NCBI RefSeq assembly: GCF_016638705.1
Contig: NZ_CP067341.1
Location: 2,235,501-2,299,500, forward strand
Reading direction: 5' to 3'
DNA from: Lysinibacillus agricola
GTDB lineage: Bacteria > Bacillota > Bacilli > Bacillales_A > Planococcaceae
Length of the DNA: 64,000 nt
Below, piece after piece: positions 1 to 9,298 of this stretch. A program made the position numbers and the translations under genes. Numbering within the stretch: the stretch's first letter is position 1; each line of letters opens with the position of its first letter. The notes beneath the pieces are model-generated. The model was not told where the DNA came from. It did no database searches and was given only the letters and a program-made list of their open reading frames with translations.

Positions 1-1238
1 CACGGAACAAGAGGATTGACTACAGTACCTGCGTCCTCCATAACACGGGATAGATTTTTCGGGGCAAGTCCAACCTTCGCAAACTGTGCTTTAAATGCTT
101 CACCAGTTAGTAAGATTGATAAGTACTGCTCACCGATTAATGTGTTGACACCAATCCCTGTAATGGCAGCTCCAGTAATAACAGAGCCAGCGCTTTTAAA
201 GAAGCTCTCTACCTTCGCTAAAATACTTTGAATAATGCCGAGCGTAAACAAAAGACCGCCCATGGTTAATGCTAGTAAGACTAAGGCAATTGTAGCTAGC
301 ATACTGCTCATACCACCACGTGTCAGTAATGCGTCTACGTCCTTATTACCAGTATCAGAGACATAGCCTTCAAAAAGGATTTTAAATACATTTGACAATG
401 CAATAGGTTCTTGTATATAGGCAAGTCCAACACCAAGAATTGAAACGACTGCAAGTGTGATCAGTGCAGGCGCTTTATAAATAGTCATAATAACTAGAAC
501 GACAATTGGTAATAATGTATACCAATGAATAAGTCCAGTAGACAGTAGTCCCTCTTTATATTGCTCCACTGTATCAAATGATGTATCTGCTCCTGTTGGC
601 GATAATATAGCATAAAGCACGAATGAGATCCCGAAAGCTGGAATCGTTGTCCAACCCATATTTTTAATATGCTCGAAAAGATCTACACCAACCGTACCAG
701 AGGCAAGATTTGTTGTATCCGATAGCGGAGACATTTTATCCCCAAAGAAAGCTCCAGAAACAATCGCACCAGCCGTTATAGCTAAAGAGATGTCCATTGC
801 ACCAGCGATTCCCATGAAAGCAACGCCCACTGTCGCAACCGTTGTTAAAGAGCTACCAACTGAAATGCCGACGATACTACAAATTAAAAATACGATTGCA
901 AAGAAAAAGCTTGGTGAAACCGTTAAAAAGCCGTAGTAGATAAGCGTTGGAATTGTGCCTCCCATAATCCAGCTCGAAATTAAAATACCAATAAAGAAGA
1001 AAATAAAAACTGCTCCAAGACCAGCACTTGCACCTGCAACCATCCCAGCTTCAAGCTCTCGGAAAGGAACTTTTTTTAGTAATCCATAGGCAATTAAAAG
1101 TGAAATGATAAGGAAAATAGGTATATGGGGTGTTGCTTTTAAATACCCAATACTGAATGCCATCATGGCAATAATTAAAAGTATGATGAAGCTTGCCTCA
1201 ATAAATCGAGGGTTACTCTTTGCTGCAATTCGAAACAT
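1..1238 (-). CDS. nhaC: Na+/H+ antiporter, NhaC family (3' part cut by window edge)
   Basis: About 412 codons are visible; the C-terminus lies beyond the left edge. The start is an ATG 7 nt after GGAGG on the minus strand. The translation is strongly hydrophobic with many membrane spans. It carries the family-typical stretch GDKMSPLSDTTNLA near residues 166-179, preceded by a glycine/serine/threonine-rich segment (GISVGSSLTTVATVG). NhaC-type proteins exchange cytoplasmic Na+ for external H+; close relatives such as MleN exchange malate and lactate, so the substrate is not settled. It is transcribed alone, away from the neighbouring TSUP gene, with about 145 bp between them. Confidence 0.9.
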   Translation of the reverse strand, partial: MFRIAAKSNPRFIEASFIILLIIAMMAFSIGYLKATPHIPIFLIISLLIAYGLLKKVPFRELEAGMVAGASAGLGAVFIFFFIGILISSWIMGGTIPTLIYYGFLTVSPSFFFAIVFLICSIVGISVGSSLTTVATVGVAFMGIAGAMDISLAITAGAIVSGAFFGDKMSPLSDTTNLASGTVGVDLFEHIKNMGWTTIPAFGISFVLYAILSPTGADTSFDTVEQYKEGLLSTGLIHWYTLLPIVVLVIMTIYKAPALITLAVVSILGVGLAYIQEPIALSNVFKILFEGYVSDTGNKDVDALLTRGGMSSMLATIALVLLALTMGGLLFTLGIIQSILAKVESFFKSAGSVITGAAITGIGVNTLIGEQYLSILLTGEAFKAQFAKVGLAPKNLSRVMEDAGTVVNPLVP

Positions 1239-1383
1239 GCTAATCCTCCTAATAGTCGCTTCTCCGCTTCAACGCGGTGAAGCCTAAAAGAATTATAGCA
1301 CGCTAATAAATTTTGTCAATTGGCTGAAAAAATTTGTAAATGAAATTGGTAGTGCTTTTCTTGCCAATTTCTAAAAAATGGCC

Positions 1384-2151
1384 TTAATGGATACTGATAT
1401 AATCCCATGCATTTTTGATAATTAACGTACAAGTCATGATGATAAAAATAATACGCATCATTTTTGTCCCACGTTTTAGCGCGAATTTTGAACCCAATAT
1501 CGCACCGAAAATCATGACGAAGCCCATAGGTAGTCCGTATAAAAAATTGACCTCTCCTAATAGTAAAAACATACTAAGCGCCGCTAAGTTCGATGTGAAA
1601 TTAAATGCTTTTGCATTGCCTGCAGCTTGTAAGAAATCATTTCCTAGCATTAATAAAATGAAAATAAAAAAAGAACCAGTACCAGGTCCAAAGAAACCAT
1701 CGTAAAAGCCAATTGCTGCAAACGCGCCAATAAAGGCTATTTTTTTTGCAGTACTTAATGTCCGCTCTTCAGGCTGCTGACCCCAATCTTTTTTGAAAAC
1801 CGTATAAGTGGTAACTAGGACGAGCATAACAAGCATAAGAGGCTTTAAAATAGCTGGTGATACAAGATGTACGGTGTATGCTCCAATAAACGAGCCAATA
1901 AAAATAAAAGGTATTATTTTTTTATTCTTTTTAACATCAACCTTGCCTGCTCGTAAAAATGTCAACATGCTTGTCCCATTGCTAATTGTATTCGCAAGTT
2001 TGTTTGTGGCGATAGCAGTACTAGGAGGTAAACCAACAGCCATGAGTGCAGGTAAGGAAATCAATCCTCCGCCACCGACAATTGCATTCAAAAAGGATGC
2101 GATAAAACCAAGCATTAAAAGTATTGCAAGTGATAGTAAATCGATGTCCAT
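1384..2151 (-). CDS. TSUP family (TauE/SafE) anion exporter-like membrane protein
   Basis: A 255-residue hydrophobic protein with about eight predicted spans. The N-terminal half has the glycine-rich loop NAIVGGGGGLISLPAL and the second half has the repeat-like segment FYDGFFGPGTGSF, both typical of the TSUP (sulfite exporter TauE/SafE) family. The reading frame is open further upstream to 2223, but the ATG at 2151 is preceded by GAAGGATG and gives the usual family length, so it is chosen. The substrate cannot be told from sequence; family members move sulfite, sulfonates or other anions. A second TSUP gene is at 49836-50576. Confidence 0.88.
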   Translation of the reverse strand: MDIDLLSLAILLMLGFIASFLNAIVGGGGLISLPALMAVGLPPSTAIATNKLANTISNGTSMLTFLRAGKVDVKKNKKIIPFIFIGSFIGAYTVHLVSPAILKPLMLVMLVLVTTYTVFKKDWGQQPEERTLSTAKKIAFIGAFAAIGFYDGFFGPGTGSFFIFILLMLGNDFLQAAGNAKAFNFTSNLAALSMFLLLGEVNFLYGLPMGFVMIFGAILGSKFALKRGTKMMRIIFIIMTCTLIIKNAWDYISIH

Positions 2152-2543
2152 ATGTATGATGCTCACATCCTTCTTTAGCGGTATATTTCTTATAACAGTA
2201 CTGCGAATTGAAATAAATAACAATGAAGTCTCTCTTTTGAAGTAAAAATCGTTTACAATTCCTTAACATTAATAACAATGAAAAAACAGAAGAGAAAAAA
2301 GTTTTTTTAAGTGTTTTTATAAAAATAAAAGAAAAAACGGTAATATTTGAAGAAAAAACGGTGATTTTTATTAACGAGTTTCCAACGTTTTCAACTTAGA
2401 AAAGCACCTAAAAATAAATGTGGCAAATTTAATATTACATTTTTGTAAATTCAACTCGTTTATGTTTAAAAATCTGTAGAATTGTGTAAAAGTTTTGTTA
2501 TGATGATTGCAGAAATCGACAATATTTATTCAACAGGAGGAAC
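2152..2543. other. AT-rich intergenic region between divergent genes
   Basis: About 390 bp between the TSUP gene (leftward) and the DUF47-PiT operon (rightward). It is very AT-rich and must hold both promoters. TATGAT at about 2500 could be the -10 of the phosphate operon, but no well-spaced -35 was found. No Pho-box array or riboswitch is obvious. Confidence 0.5.
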
Positions 2544-3167
2544 ATGATGTTCAACTCAAATAAGCAAGATCCATTTTTTAAGGCATTGTTAAACATTTCT
2601 AAAAATGTCAAAGAAGGTATTTACTATGCACATAATGCACGTATTGAAAATATAGATGCGCTGAAAGAGATCGCAGACACAATGAAGCAATATGAAACAA
2701 GTGGAGATAAATTGATTCACGAGCTTATCGTCATGCTGAATAAATCATTTATGACGCCTATCGAGCGTGAGGATATTTTATCGCTTGCCAATAAATTAGA
2801 TGATGTCATTGACGGCATGGAAGGCTGTATTGCTCATTTTGACATGTATAATTTAACAGAAGTTACAGATCCGATGCGTCAATTCTTAACATATATTGCG
2901 AAAAGTACAGATGAAATGGTCCAAGCAATGGAACTATTAAATAGCAGAAAGCTCGTTGAAATGCGTAAACATGCTATTCAAATCAAGGACTATGAGCGTG
3001 AATGTGATGAAATTTTCCGTTCTTCTATGAAGCAATTATTTATTCAAGAAAAAGACCCAATGCGTATCATCGTGTTCAAGGATATTTACGAACAATTTGA
3101 AGATATTGCAGACAGCTGTCAAACAGTAGCAAATACAATTGAAACTATAATTATGCGTAACGCGTAA
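2544..3167 (+). CDS. DUF47 family (PhoU-like) phosphate transport accessory protein
   Basis: A 207-residue, mostly helical protein matching the DUF47/YkaA family, a PhoU-like group almost always encoded with a PiT transporter. The start ATG follows AGGAGG by 6 nt; a second ATG comes right after. Polar helices with many Glu, Asp and His residues (for example MEGCIAHFDMYNL) fit metal-binding PhoU-like bundles. It is followed after 15 nt by the PiT gene, so the two are one operon. The family is thought to modulate the transporter; a direct enzymatic role is not known. Confidence 0.9.
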   Translation: MMFNSNKQDPFFKALLNISKNVKEGIYYAHNARIENIDALKEIADTMKQYETSGDKLIHELIVMLNKSFMTPIEREDILSLANKLDDVIDGMEGCIAHFDMYNLTEVTDPMRQFLTYIAKSTDEMVQAMELLNSRKLVEMRKHAIQIKDYERECDEIFRSSMKQLFIQEKDPMRIIVFKDIYEQFEDIADSCQTVANTIETIIMRNA

Positions 3168-3182
3168 GATGGAGTGTACGAA

Positions 3183-4199
3183 ATGGATACGATATTACTG
3201 ATAACAATATTAGTCGTTATGTTCGCACTTGTATTCGATTTTATTAACGGCTTCCATGATACAGCCAACGCGATAGCAACTTCTGTATCAACAAGAGCAT
3301 TGAAGCCGCGTACAGCAGTATATATGGCTGCGGTTATGAACTTCATCGGAGCGATTACATTCGTTGGGGTAGCGAAAGCATTAACTAAAGATATTGTTGA
3401 CCCATTCAGCTTGAATGCTTTTGATGGAGATATTACAGGTTCTGTCGTTATTTTAGCGGCACTATTATCAGCGATAACATGGAATTTAGTAACGTGGTAC
3501 TTTGGAATCCCGTCTAGTTCATCGCATACATTGATTGGTTCTGTGGCAGGTGCTGCCATTGCAGCGGCAGGCTTTAATGTATTGAACTACAGCGGCTTTA
3601 TAAAAATCATTCAAGCACTTATCTTCTCACCATTACTTGCGTTTGCGGCTGGTTTCTTAATGATGACTTTAATGAAAGTTTTATTTAAGGATACAAATTT
3701 ATATCGAACGAATAAAGGCTTCCGAACAATGCAAATTGGTACTGCCGCTTTACAATCATTTACACACGGTACAAACGATGCGCAAAAGGCGATGGGGATT
3801 ATTACGCTTGCTTTAATTGCAGGAGGATTGCATCACACAGATGATATTCCTTTATGGGTACGTTTTGCAGCAGCATGTGCGATGGGGCTTGGTACATCAG
3901 TAGGTGGTTATAAAATCATCAAAACAGTTGGTGGTAAGATTATGAAAATTCGTCCAGTCAATGGTGTTGCAGCAGACATTGCTTCTGCATCTATCATCTT
4001 CGGAGCGACATTAATTCATTTACCAGTATCCACTACACACGTTATTTCTTCATCCATCATGGGTGTAGGTACAGCACATCGTGTAAAAGGTGTTAAGTGG
4101 GGCATGGCACGTAAAATTGTGACGACATGGGTGATCACCATGCCAATTTCCGCAGTCATGGCTGCAGCTATTTACTTTATATTAAGTTTATTTTTCTAA
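3183..4199 (+). CDS. pit: Inorganic phosphate transporter, PiT family
   Basis: A 338-residue polytopic membrane protein with both PiT signature repeats: GFHDTANAIATSV near residue 22 and THGTNDAQKAMG in the second half, plus the flanking segment SSSSHTLIGS and its counterpart PVSTTHVISSSIMGVG. These define the inverted-repeat phosphate:cation symporters. A GTG at 3174 is in frame, but GGAG overlaps it, so the ATG at 3183 is used. It is the second gene of the DUF47-PiT operon and ends at a strong terminator. Confidence 0.95.
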   Translation: MDTILLITILVVMFALVFDFINGFHDTANAIATSVSTRALKPRTAVYMAAVMNFIGAITFVGVAKALTKDIVDPFSLNAFDGDITGSVVILAALLSAITWNLVTWYFGIPSSSSHTLIGSVAGAAIAAAGFNVLNYSGFIKIIQALIFSPLLAFAAGFLMMTLMKVLFKDTNLYRTNKGFRTMQIGTAALQSFTHGTNDAQKAMGIITLALIAGGLHHTDDIPLWVRFAAACAMGLGTSVGGYKIIKTVGGKIMKIRPVNGVAADIASASIIFGATLIHLPVSTTHVISSSIMGVGTAHRVKGVKWGMARKIVTTWVITMPISAVMAAAIYFILSLFF

Positions 4200-4208
4200 C
4201 ATAATGGA

Positions 4209-4241
4209 AGGAATGCACAACTTACGTGCATTCCTTTTTTT
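4209..4241 (+). terminator. Rho-independent terminator of DUF47-pit
   Basis: AGGAATGCAC pairs perfectly with GTGCATTCCT across a 7-nt loop, followed by a run of seven T. Confidence 0.95.
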
Positions 4242-4266
4242 ATTTGTCGGAGAGAAGGGCGGAAGT

Positions 4267-4849
4267 GACGGATAGAAAAGGCAAAGCGAAGGAAAGCTCA
4301 TCCTCAACGACGGAAAGAAATGAAGGTGACGGAAAGCCCGAGGAGAACGACGGATAGAAAAGGAGAAGCGAAGGAAAGCTCATCCTCAACGACGGAAAGA
4401 AATGAAGGTGACGGAAAGCCCGAGGAGAACGACGGATAGAAAAGGCAAAGCGAAGGAAAGCTCATCCTCAACGACGGAAAGAAATGAAGGTGACGGATAG
4501 TCCGAGCAGAACGACGGATAGAAATGGCAAAGCGACGAAAAGCTCATCCTCAACGACGGAAAGAAATGAAGGTGACGGATAGTCCGAGGAGAACGACGGA
4601 TAGAAATGGCAAAGCGATGAAAAGCTCATCCTCAACGACGGAAAGAAATGAAGGTGACGGAAAGGCCGAGCAGAACGATGGATAGAAAAGGCAAAGCGAA
4701 GGAAAGCTCATCCTCAACGACGGAAAGAAATGAAGGTGACGGAAAGCCCGAGGAGAACGACGGATTGAAAAGGCAAAGCGAAGGAAAGCTCATCCTCAAC
4801 GGCGGAAAGAAATGAAGGTGACGGAAAGCCCGAGGAGAACGACGGATAG
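4267..4849. repeat. Tandem array of seven 82-bp units
   Basis: Seven head-to-tail units start at 4267, 4349, 4431, 4513, 4595, 4677 and 4759, with a truncated eighth at 4841. The spacing is exactly 82 bp with few substitutions (for example GATAG/GAAAG, GAGGAG/GAGCAG). Each unit divides into halves of 42 and 40 bp that both begin GACGGAWAG and end close to CAAC or GAAC; a motif of about 20 bp (GACGGAWAGnnn) recurs inside each half. The array is purine-rich on the plus strand. It sits between the phosphate operon terminator and the response regulator; no believable protein is encoded. Confidence 0.95.
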
Positions 4850-4934
4850 CCAGATCTATGGTAATTATAAAGAAAGTGTAAAGTTCGGAAAAAAAGACTT
4901 TTTACATAGTAAGGTTAGTACAGGAGGAAAACAG

Positions 4935-5633
4935 ATGAGAGAAAAGCTATTACTGATTGAGGATGATACGGCGATTGGACGTATTGTGAAGGATACGCTT
5001 GAACAAGAGGGTTACCAAATTACTTGGGCAACAACTGGACTTGAAGGTCTAACTGATTTTCAAGCGGATTCGTTTGATTTAGTGTTAGTCGATTGGATGT
5101 TACCTGAGATGGATGGTCTTACTGTTTGCCAAAATATTCGTTGGGAAAGTGATGTACCTATTTTAATGATGAGTGCGCGTAAAGAAGAGGCAGATAAGGT
5201 TGAGGGCTTGCAGGGCGCTGATGATTATATAGCGAAACCCTTTAGCTTAGAGGAGTTAAAGGCACGTGTAGCCTCACACTTACGTCGCTGGAAACGTTAT
5301 AACAAAAATGAAATAACAGAAGATATATCATCCTTTACACATGGCTTAGAAATTGATTGGCAAAAGGAAACAGTGCGGCTTGATGATAAAAAGCTTGCCT
5401 TAACACAAAAGGAATTTGCTCTATTAAAACTACTTGCGAAAAATCCAAGCCAAACCTTTTCAAAAGAAGAGCTATATCAGCATATTTGGCAACAGGCGAG
5501 CGTAGATGACACACATACAGTCACGGTACATATAAAGGCGCTACGAGAAAAGCTAAAAGACCCAGTCAAAACGCCATATTATATACAGACGGTTTGGGGC
5601 AAAGGCTACCGCTTTATTGGTGAGCCGATATGA
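4935..5633 (+). CDS. OmpR-family response regulator
   Basis: 232 residues. The N-terminal receiver domain has the acidic pair EDD near residue 9, phospho-acceptor Asp53 (LVDWMLPEMDG), and the conserved Lys in YIAKPFSLEEL. The C-terminal winged helix (about 130-232) has the typical ending TVWGKGYRFIGE. The frame is open upstream into the 82-bp repeats, but the ATG at 4935 is 7 nt after AGGAGG and matches the receiver domain start. Its stop overlaps the start of the histidine kinase (ATGA), so the pair is translationally coupled. The stimulus is unknown. Confidence 0.95.
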   Translation: MREKLLLIEDDTAIGRIVKDTLEQEGYQITWATTGLEGLTDFQADSFDLVLVDWMLPEMDGLTVCQNIRWESDVPILMMSARKEEADKVEGLQGADDYIAKPFSLEELKARVASHLRRWKRYNKNEITEDISSFTHGLEIDWQKETVRLDDKKLALTQKEFALLKLLAKNPSQTFSKEELYQHIWQQASVDDTHTVTVHIKALREKLKDPVKTPYYIQTVWGKGYRFIGEPI

Positions 5634-7084
5634 AAATTAAAACATGGTTACTCATCACTTTTTTCATCGTGATGATTTTACCGATAGCAGGTGCTTATAG
5701 CCTTTATGTGTGGATTAATGCCTATTATCAAGATAAAAACGGAGTTGCTGAGTATTTCGAAAAATTAACAGAGCTCAATCAGGTAAAGTCTGTTCTCGAA
5801 AATCCTATGTATTATACAAAAAATGCGGATATCAAAGATATTGAAGCACTAACGAATGATCATCTTGCAATTACACTTTATTCGAAATCAGGCTTGTTTT
5901 TGTATTCCTCAAATCCATTGAAATCGGTGTCGGGGATTGATTCTAAAGATAGTATTTTTAAAGGTTTATATGAGCTAAAGCAAAATTACAATGCCTTTAC
6001 TTATAAAGAACCTGTTTATCAAGATGGAGAATTGCTTGGGGTTTATGAGATTCAATTAGTGAGGACGGATTGGGTAAAAGGCGTAGAAAGTCGTTCTTGG
6101 CTTGTAATAGCAAGCTCTATATTATTATTTCTCCTTATTTATTTTGCAGTTATGATGCTACTTAACCGTAGATTAAATAGACCGTTACATGAACTGATGC
6201 GGCAAATGCGTGCTTTTGCAAAGGGGGAGCATGTGGAATCAAATTTAGTGGCAAGAAAAGATGAAATTGGGGAACTTGCTCAAACCTTTCTTGCCATGCA
6301 GGACGAAATTGAAATCGCTCGTACTCACTTAAAAGCTGAACAACAGCAAAAGGAGTTAATGATTGCAAGTATTTCCCATGATTTGAAAACACCTCTTACA
6401 GCTATTCAAGCATATGCTGAGTCTTTACAAAGCAAGACATTATCAGAAGAACAGCAAGACGAGTACCGACAAATTATTTTAACAAAGTCTGAAACGATGA
6501 AGCATATGTTAGAGGATTTATTGATGTACACTTTACTGCAATCGACAAGCTATCATTTAGAACTTGTTGCAGTAGATGGGGCAGAGTATTTTGAAATGGC
6601 ACTGTCTGATTATGAGCAACTATGTAAGGATCAAGGATTTATGCTTGAAGTTACTTGTGACATAGAGGGTATGTACGCAGTGCATCCGAAGCAGCTCCAA
6701 CGGGTGATCGACAATTTAATGAGTAATGCTTGGCGCTATGGAGCAGTAGATACAGCGATAGGTTTAGCAGCCGTGAATGCCGGGAAGAGTCCAATATGGT
6801 GCTTTGATTTTGTAAAGCCTGCACTGACAATGCAAGAAGGTATGTATCTCATTGTGCAAAATTGCGGCCAAGGTGTAAATAAAGAAGGTATTGAGAAGCT
6901 ATTTGAGCCATTGTACCAAGCAGATACAGCACGCACAAAGGCTGGGGAGCGGGGCACTGGACTAGGATTAAATATAGCAAAACAAATAATAGAAAAACAC
7001 GGTGGGACGGTAGAGCTAGTATCGAAAGAAGGTTATGGAACAGCTGTACTTTGCTGGTTGCCACCATATGAAGGAGAGATTTGA
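5630..7084 (+). CDS. Sensor histidine kinase (HAMP, HisKA, HATPase)
   Basis: 484 residues. Two membrane segments (about 7-29 and 157-178) flank an extracytoplasmic sensor region. A HAMP domain follows (about 179-232), then HisKA with His250 in ASISHDLKTPLTA. The ATPase domain has the N box (RVIDNLMSNAWRYG) and a G box (GERGTGLGLNIAKQI). It overlaps the response regulator by 4 nt and runs directly into the lipoprotein gene, so all four genes to 8486 may be co-transcribed. The ligand is unknown; the downstream envelope proteins suggest a cell-surface signal (inference). Confidence 0.95.
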   Translation: MKIKTWLLITFFIVMILPIAGAYSLYVWINAYYQDKNGVAEYFEKLTELNQVKSVLENPMYYTKNADIKDIEALTNDHLAITLYSKSGLFLYSSNPLKSVSGIDSKDSIFKGLYELKQNYNAFTYKEPVYQDGELLGVYEIQLVRTDWVKGVESRSWLVIASSILLFLLIYFAVMMLLNRRLNRPLHELMRQMRAFAKGEHVESNLVARKDEIGELAQTFLAMQDEIEIARTHLKAEQQQKELMIASISHDLKTPLTAIQAYAESLQSKTLSEEQQDEYRQIILTKSETMKHMLEDLLMYTLLQSTSYHLELVAVDGAEYFEMALSDYEQLCKDQGFMLEVTCDIEGMYAVHPKQLQRVIDNLMSNAWRYGAVDTAIGLAAVNAGKSPIWCFDFVKPALTMQEGMYLIVQNCGQGVNKEGIEKLFEPLYQADTARTKAGERGTGLGLNIAKQIIEKHGGTVELVSKEGYGTAVLCWLPPYEGEI

Positions 7085-7086
7085 TA

Positions 7087-8154
7087 ATGAATTGGAAAAA
7101 ATCATTACGTGCAGTAGGTTTAGTGGCCGCACTAACATTTAGCTTAGTAGGTTGTAATACAGAGGGGTCATATTCACCCCAGGAAATTATTGATCAAGCG
7201 TTACAGGAAACGACAGAACCACTTACTTATTACGGTGAATACAAAATGGATATGGGTGAGATTGGAGGAAAAGCTCAAGTCGAGGAGTGGACTAAAGATG
7301 GTAAACGACGTATTGAGATGACAGCTGAAAATGGTGAGCATATCATCACAGTCAACAATGGCTCACAAGTCATTATATATGATGTTGTAAAAAACACAGT
7401 TCATAAAATAGATATTGGCGAAGGTAATTCAGATTTATTCCCATCACCAAGAGATCAGGCAGAATCACTATTTAATTTAGTAAAGGATACACATGATGTA
7501 AAAATTGATGGGGAGGAAAAGATTGCTGGAAGAGATACGTATAAAATTGTAGCTAAAGCGAAAAAAGATGATACTTTAATAGATGATATAGAAGTATGGA
7601 TTGATAAAAAAACATGGATAACGTTAAAAACAATAACGAATAGTGCTGGAAATAAAATGACATCAGAGTATACGAAAATGGATGAAAATGCAAAAATTGA
7701 TGATGCACAATTTACAATTGATATTCCAAAGGATGCAAAAGTGGAAGAAATAAGTGGAACTGAATCTGAGTCAGTAACACTGGATACAGTGAAGGAAGAG
7801 CTTGGCGAATTTTTAATGGTGCCAGAAGAAAATGGACTAACTTTGGATGATATTTCATTAGATAAAGGGCTAGAAGGTCGTTCAGGGTATACTTTCAATT
7901 ATGTTAAGAATGGTCAACAAGAAATTTCAGTAACGGTTTTTAAAGCGAATAGTAGTGTTATTGAGGTTGATCCTACTTTAGGTGAAAAAGAAATGGACAT
8001 CCGAGGTCAAAAAGGTACTGTCATGGACATGGATAAATTCCGTTATATTGGCTGGCAGGAAAAGGGCTATCAATATGGCATTATGATTGGAAATCCTGAG
8101 CTAACAATCGAAGACCTTGTAGCCTATGCAAAACAAATGACCATCGTTAAGTGA
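7087..8154 (+). CDS. LolA-like lipoprotein with C-terminal DUF4367-like domain
   Basis: 355 residues. The N-terminal signal peptide ends in lipobox LVGC (Cys near residue 23), so the protein should be a membrane-anchored lipoprotein. Residues about 35-215 resemble the LolA/LolB-like fold of Gram-positive lipoproteins (periodic strands, KIDGEEKIAGRDTYKIVAKA, DIEVWIDKKTWITLK). The C-terminal part about 235-355 resembles DUF4367 (GEKEMDIRGQKGTVMDMD, ending IEDLVAYAKQM). A TTG at 7081 is in frame, but the ATG at 7087 has the better spacing to AAGGAGAG. It follows the kinase directly. The function is not known. Confidence 0.8.
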   Translation: MNWKKSLRAVGLVAALTFSLVGCNTEGSYSPQEIIDQALQETTEPLTYYGEYKMDMGEIGGKAQVEEWTKDGKRRIEMTAENGEHIITVNNGSQVIIYDVVKNTVHKIDIGEGNSDLFPSPRDQAESLFNLVKDTHDVKIDGEEKIAGRDTYKIVAKAKKDDTLIDDIEVWIDKKTWITLKTITNSAGNKMTSEYTKMDENAKIDDAQFTIDIPKDAKVEEISGTESESVTLDTVKEELGEFLMVPEENGLTLDDISLDKGLEGRSGYTFNYVKNGQQEISVTVFKANSSVIEVDPTLGEKEMDIRGQKGTVMDMDKFRYIGWQEKGYQYGIMIGNPELTIEDLVAYAKQMTIVK

Positions 8155-8164
8155 GGTGAAATGT

Positions 8165-8386
8165 ATGAAGAGAAATGATTTTATAAAATGTCTCGCATTG
8201 TTTTTATTTAGCACAGTGTTTTTATATGGCGTAGGTGAAACATACGACGTTGCATGGCTGAAATTTCATTTCTTAGGACAATACAATGATGAAGGTTTTT
8301 ATTTCAGTTTTAGTTCTTTAACCCCTATACTTGGTGGTTTACTAATCGTTGCGTTATATGAAACGAAGATTAAGCGACTTATTTAA
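8165..8386 (+). CDS. Small membrane protein, possibly frameshifted at its 3' end
   Basis: A 73-residue protein with two hydrophobic segments (about 6-22 and 49-67), preceded by GAGGTG 6 nt before the ATG. It follows the lipoprotein gene by 10 nt, so it is the fourth gene of the two-component operon. The neighbouring frame continues from the end of this gene to a stop at 8486 and reads plausibly as protein (NYEFDVPKEYRDWKGVNSI). Removing one base near 8381 would fuse the two into about 106 residues. No family recognised. Confidence 0.6.
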   Translation: MKRNDFIKCLALFLFSTVFLYGVGETYDVAWLKFHFLGQYNDEGFYFSFSSLTPILGGLLIVALYETKIKRLI

Positions 8387-8481
8387 TTATGAATTTGATG
8401 TACCTAAAGAGTATAGGGATTGGAAGGGAGTAAACAGTATTAAGGTTAACTTTACAACGATATACACTTCCCTTCAAAAAA

Positions 8482-8519
8482 GCTAAAAAATCCACTTTTA
8501 AAAATGTGGGTTTTTTAGC
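8482..8519. terminator. Bidirectional terminator between convergent genes
   Basis: GCTAAAAAATCCAC pairs with GTGGGTTTTTTAGC around a short loop. It has A-rich and T-rich flanks on both strands and overlaps the stop codon of the minus-strand YrdB-like gene. Confidence 0.85.
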
Positions 8520-8844
8520 GTTGATGAGATACGGACAATAAAATCTGATTAATGATAATTAGTATTGCAAAAATAGATGCTAATTGCGTTCGCCCTGTAG
8601 CATATAGAGCTATTACGGCTAAAGAAAAAATCACAAATTCAAGCATAAAATGCCAAGCCCCATCCAAAGGGATCGTTGCTTTGGGTGAACCAAACATACT
8701 CCAAAGAACTACGAATAAAACAGGTGTTCCAATTCCAAGTAAAAGCTTGAAGAAAATGCCTTTCCCAGTTTGTAAACCCCAATACCCAAAAGCCACTATC
8801 ACACAAATTTCTAATAGAAAGCGAAGAGCTAAATTCAACACCAT
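8515..8844 (-). CDS. YrdB family (DUF2568) membrane protein
   Basis: 109 residues with four hydrophobic segments and the family pattern near the middle (FGSPKATIPLDGAWHFMLE). The frame is open further upstream into repeat DNA. The ATG at 8844 is 6 nt after GGAGG and gives the usual family length. It is a single gene, convergent with the two-component operon. Its role is unknown; the family is widespread in Bacillaceae. Confidence 0.8.
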   Translation of the reverse strand: MVLNLALRFLLEICVIVAFGYWGLQTGKGIFFKLLLGIGTPVLFVVLWSMFGSPKATIPLDGAWHFMLEFVIFSLAVIALYATGRTQLASIFAILIIINQILLSVSHQR

Positions 8845-8887
8845 ATTATTCCTCCAAAAATTGATTTTTGAAATGTGTTTTTTTTGT

Positions 8888-9232
8888 GGATCATCACCAT
8901 AGCGTGTGGTTGATTTCCGTTCCGACTGGGCGCTTTGTAGCTGCCGCTTTGCTTTCGCTACAGAAAACATTTGTTGTTGCTGTCGCTACGCTTTCGCACA
9001 GACAAAACAATTGTAGCTGCCGCTTTGCTTTCGCTACAGAAAACATTTGTTGTTGCTGTCGCTACGCTTTCGCACAGAGCAAAGCTTCCTGGGGGCGTCC
9101 GATGAGCCGCTTCACTCGCGTTGCTCGCTCCAGGGTCTCATCTGTGACGCTGATCCCCAAGGAGTCGCCCAGTCTCCACTTCAATCAACTTGCATACGTT
9201 TTAACAAATGTCATCCACAACTTTTGGTGATG
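8888..9232. repeat. Family 1 MITE-like palindromic repeat with internal duplication
   Basis: The left end ATCATCACCATAGCGTG and right end AACTTTTGGTGATGAG are near-inverted copies of each other and match other copies at 32562-32694, 56033-56175 and 59757-59865. Inside, a 76-bp segment is repeated head to tail (8937-9012 and 9013-9079); it contains GCTTTCGCTACAGAAAACATTTG-like sequence. The same module occurs inverted at about 17323-17393 inside a family 2 repeat. No transposase is present. The open reading frames through it have repeat-like composition and are not credible genes. Confidence 0.85.
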
Positions 9233-9298
9233 AGTGTTTTTTTTGTAACTCTTTTGTATAGTTTTAACCGTAACGCTGATAGAATCGCTACTTCTAAC

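Noticed and set aside
4267..4849. CRISPR array
   Set aside because: The 82-bp units are direct tandem repeats without unique spacers, and no cas gene is near.
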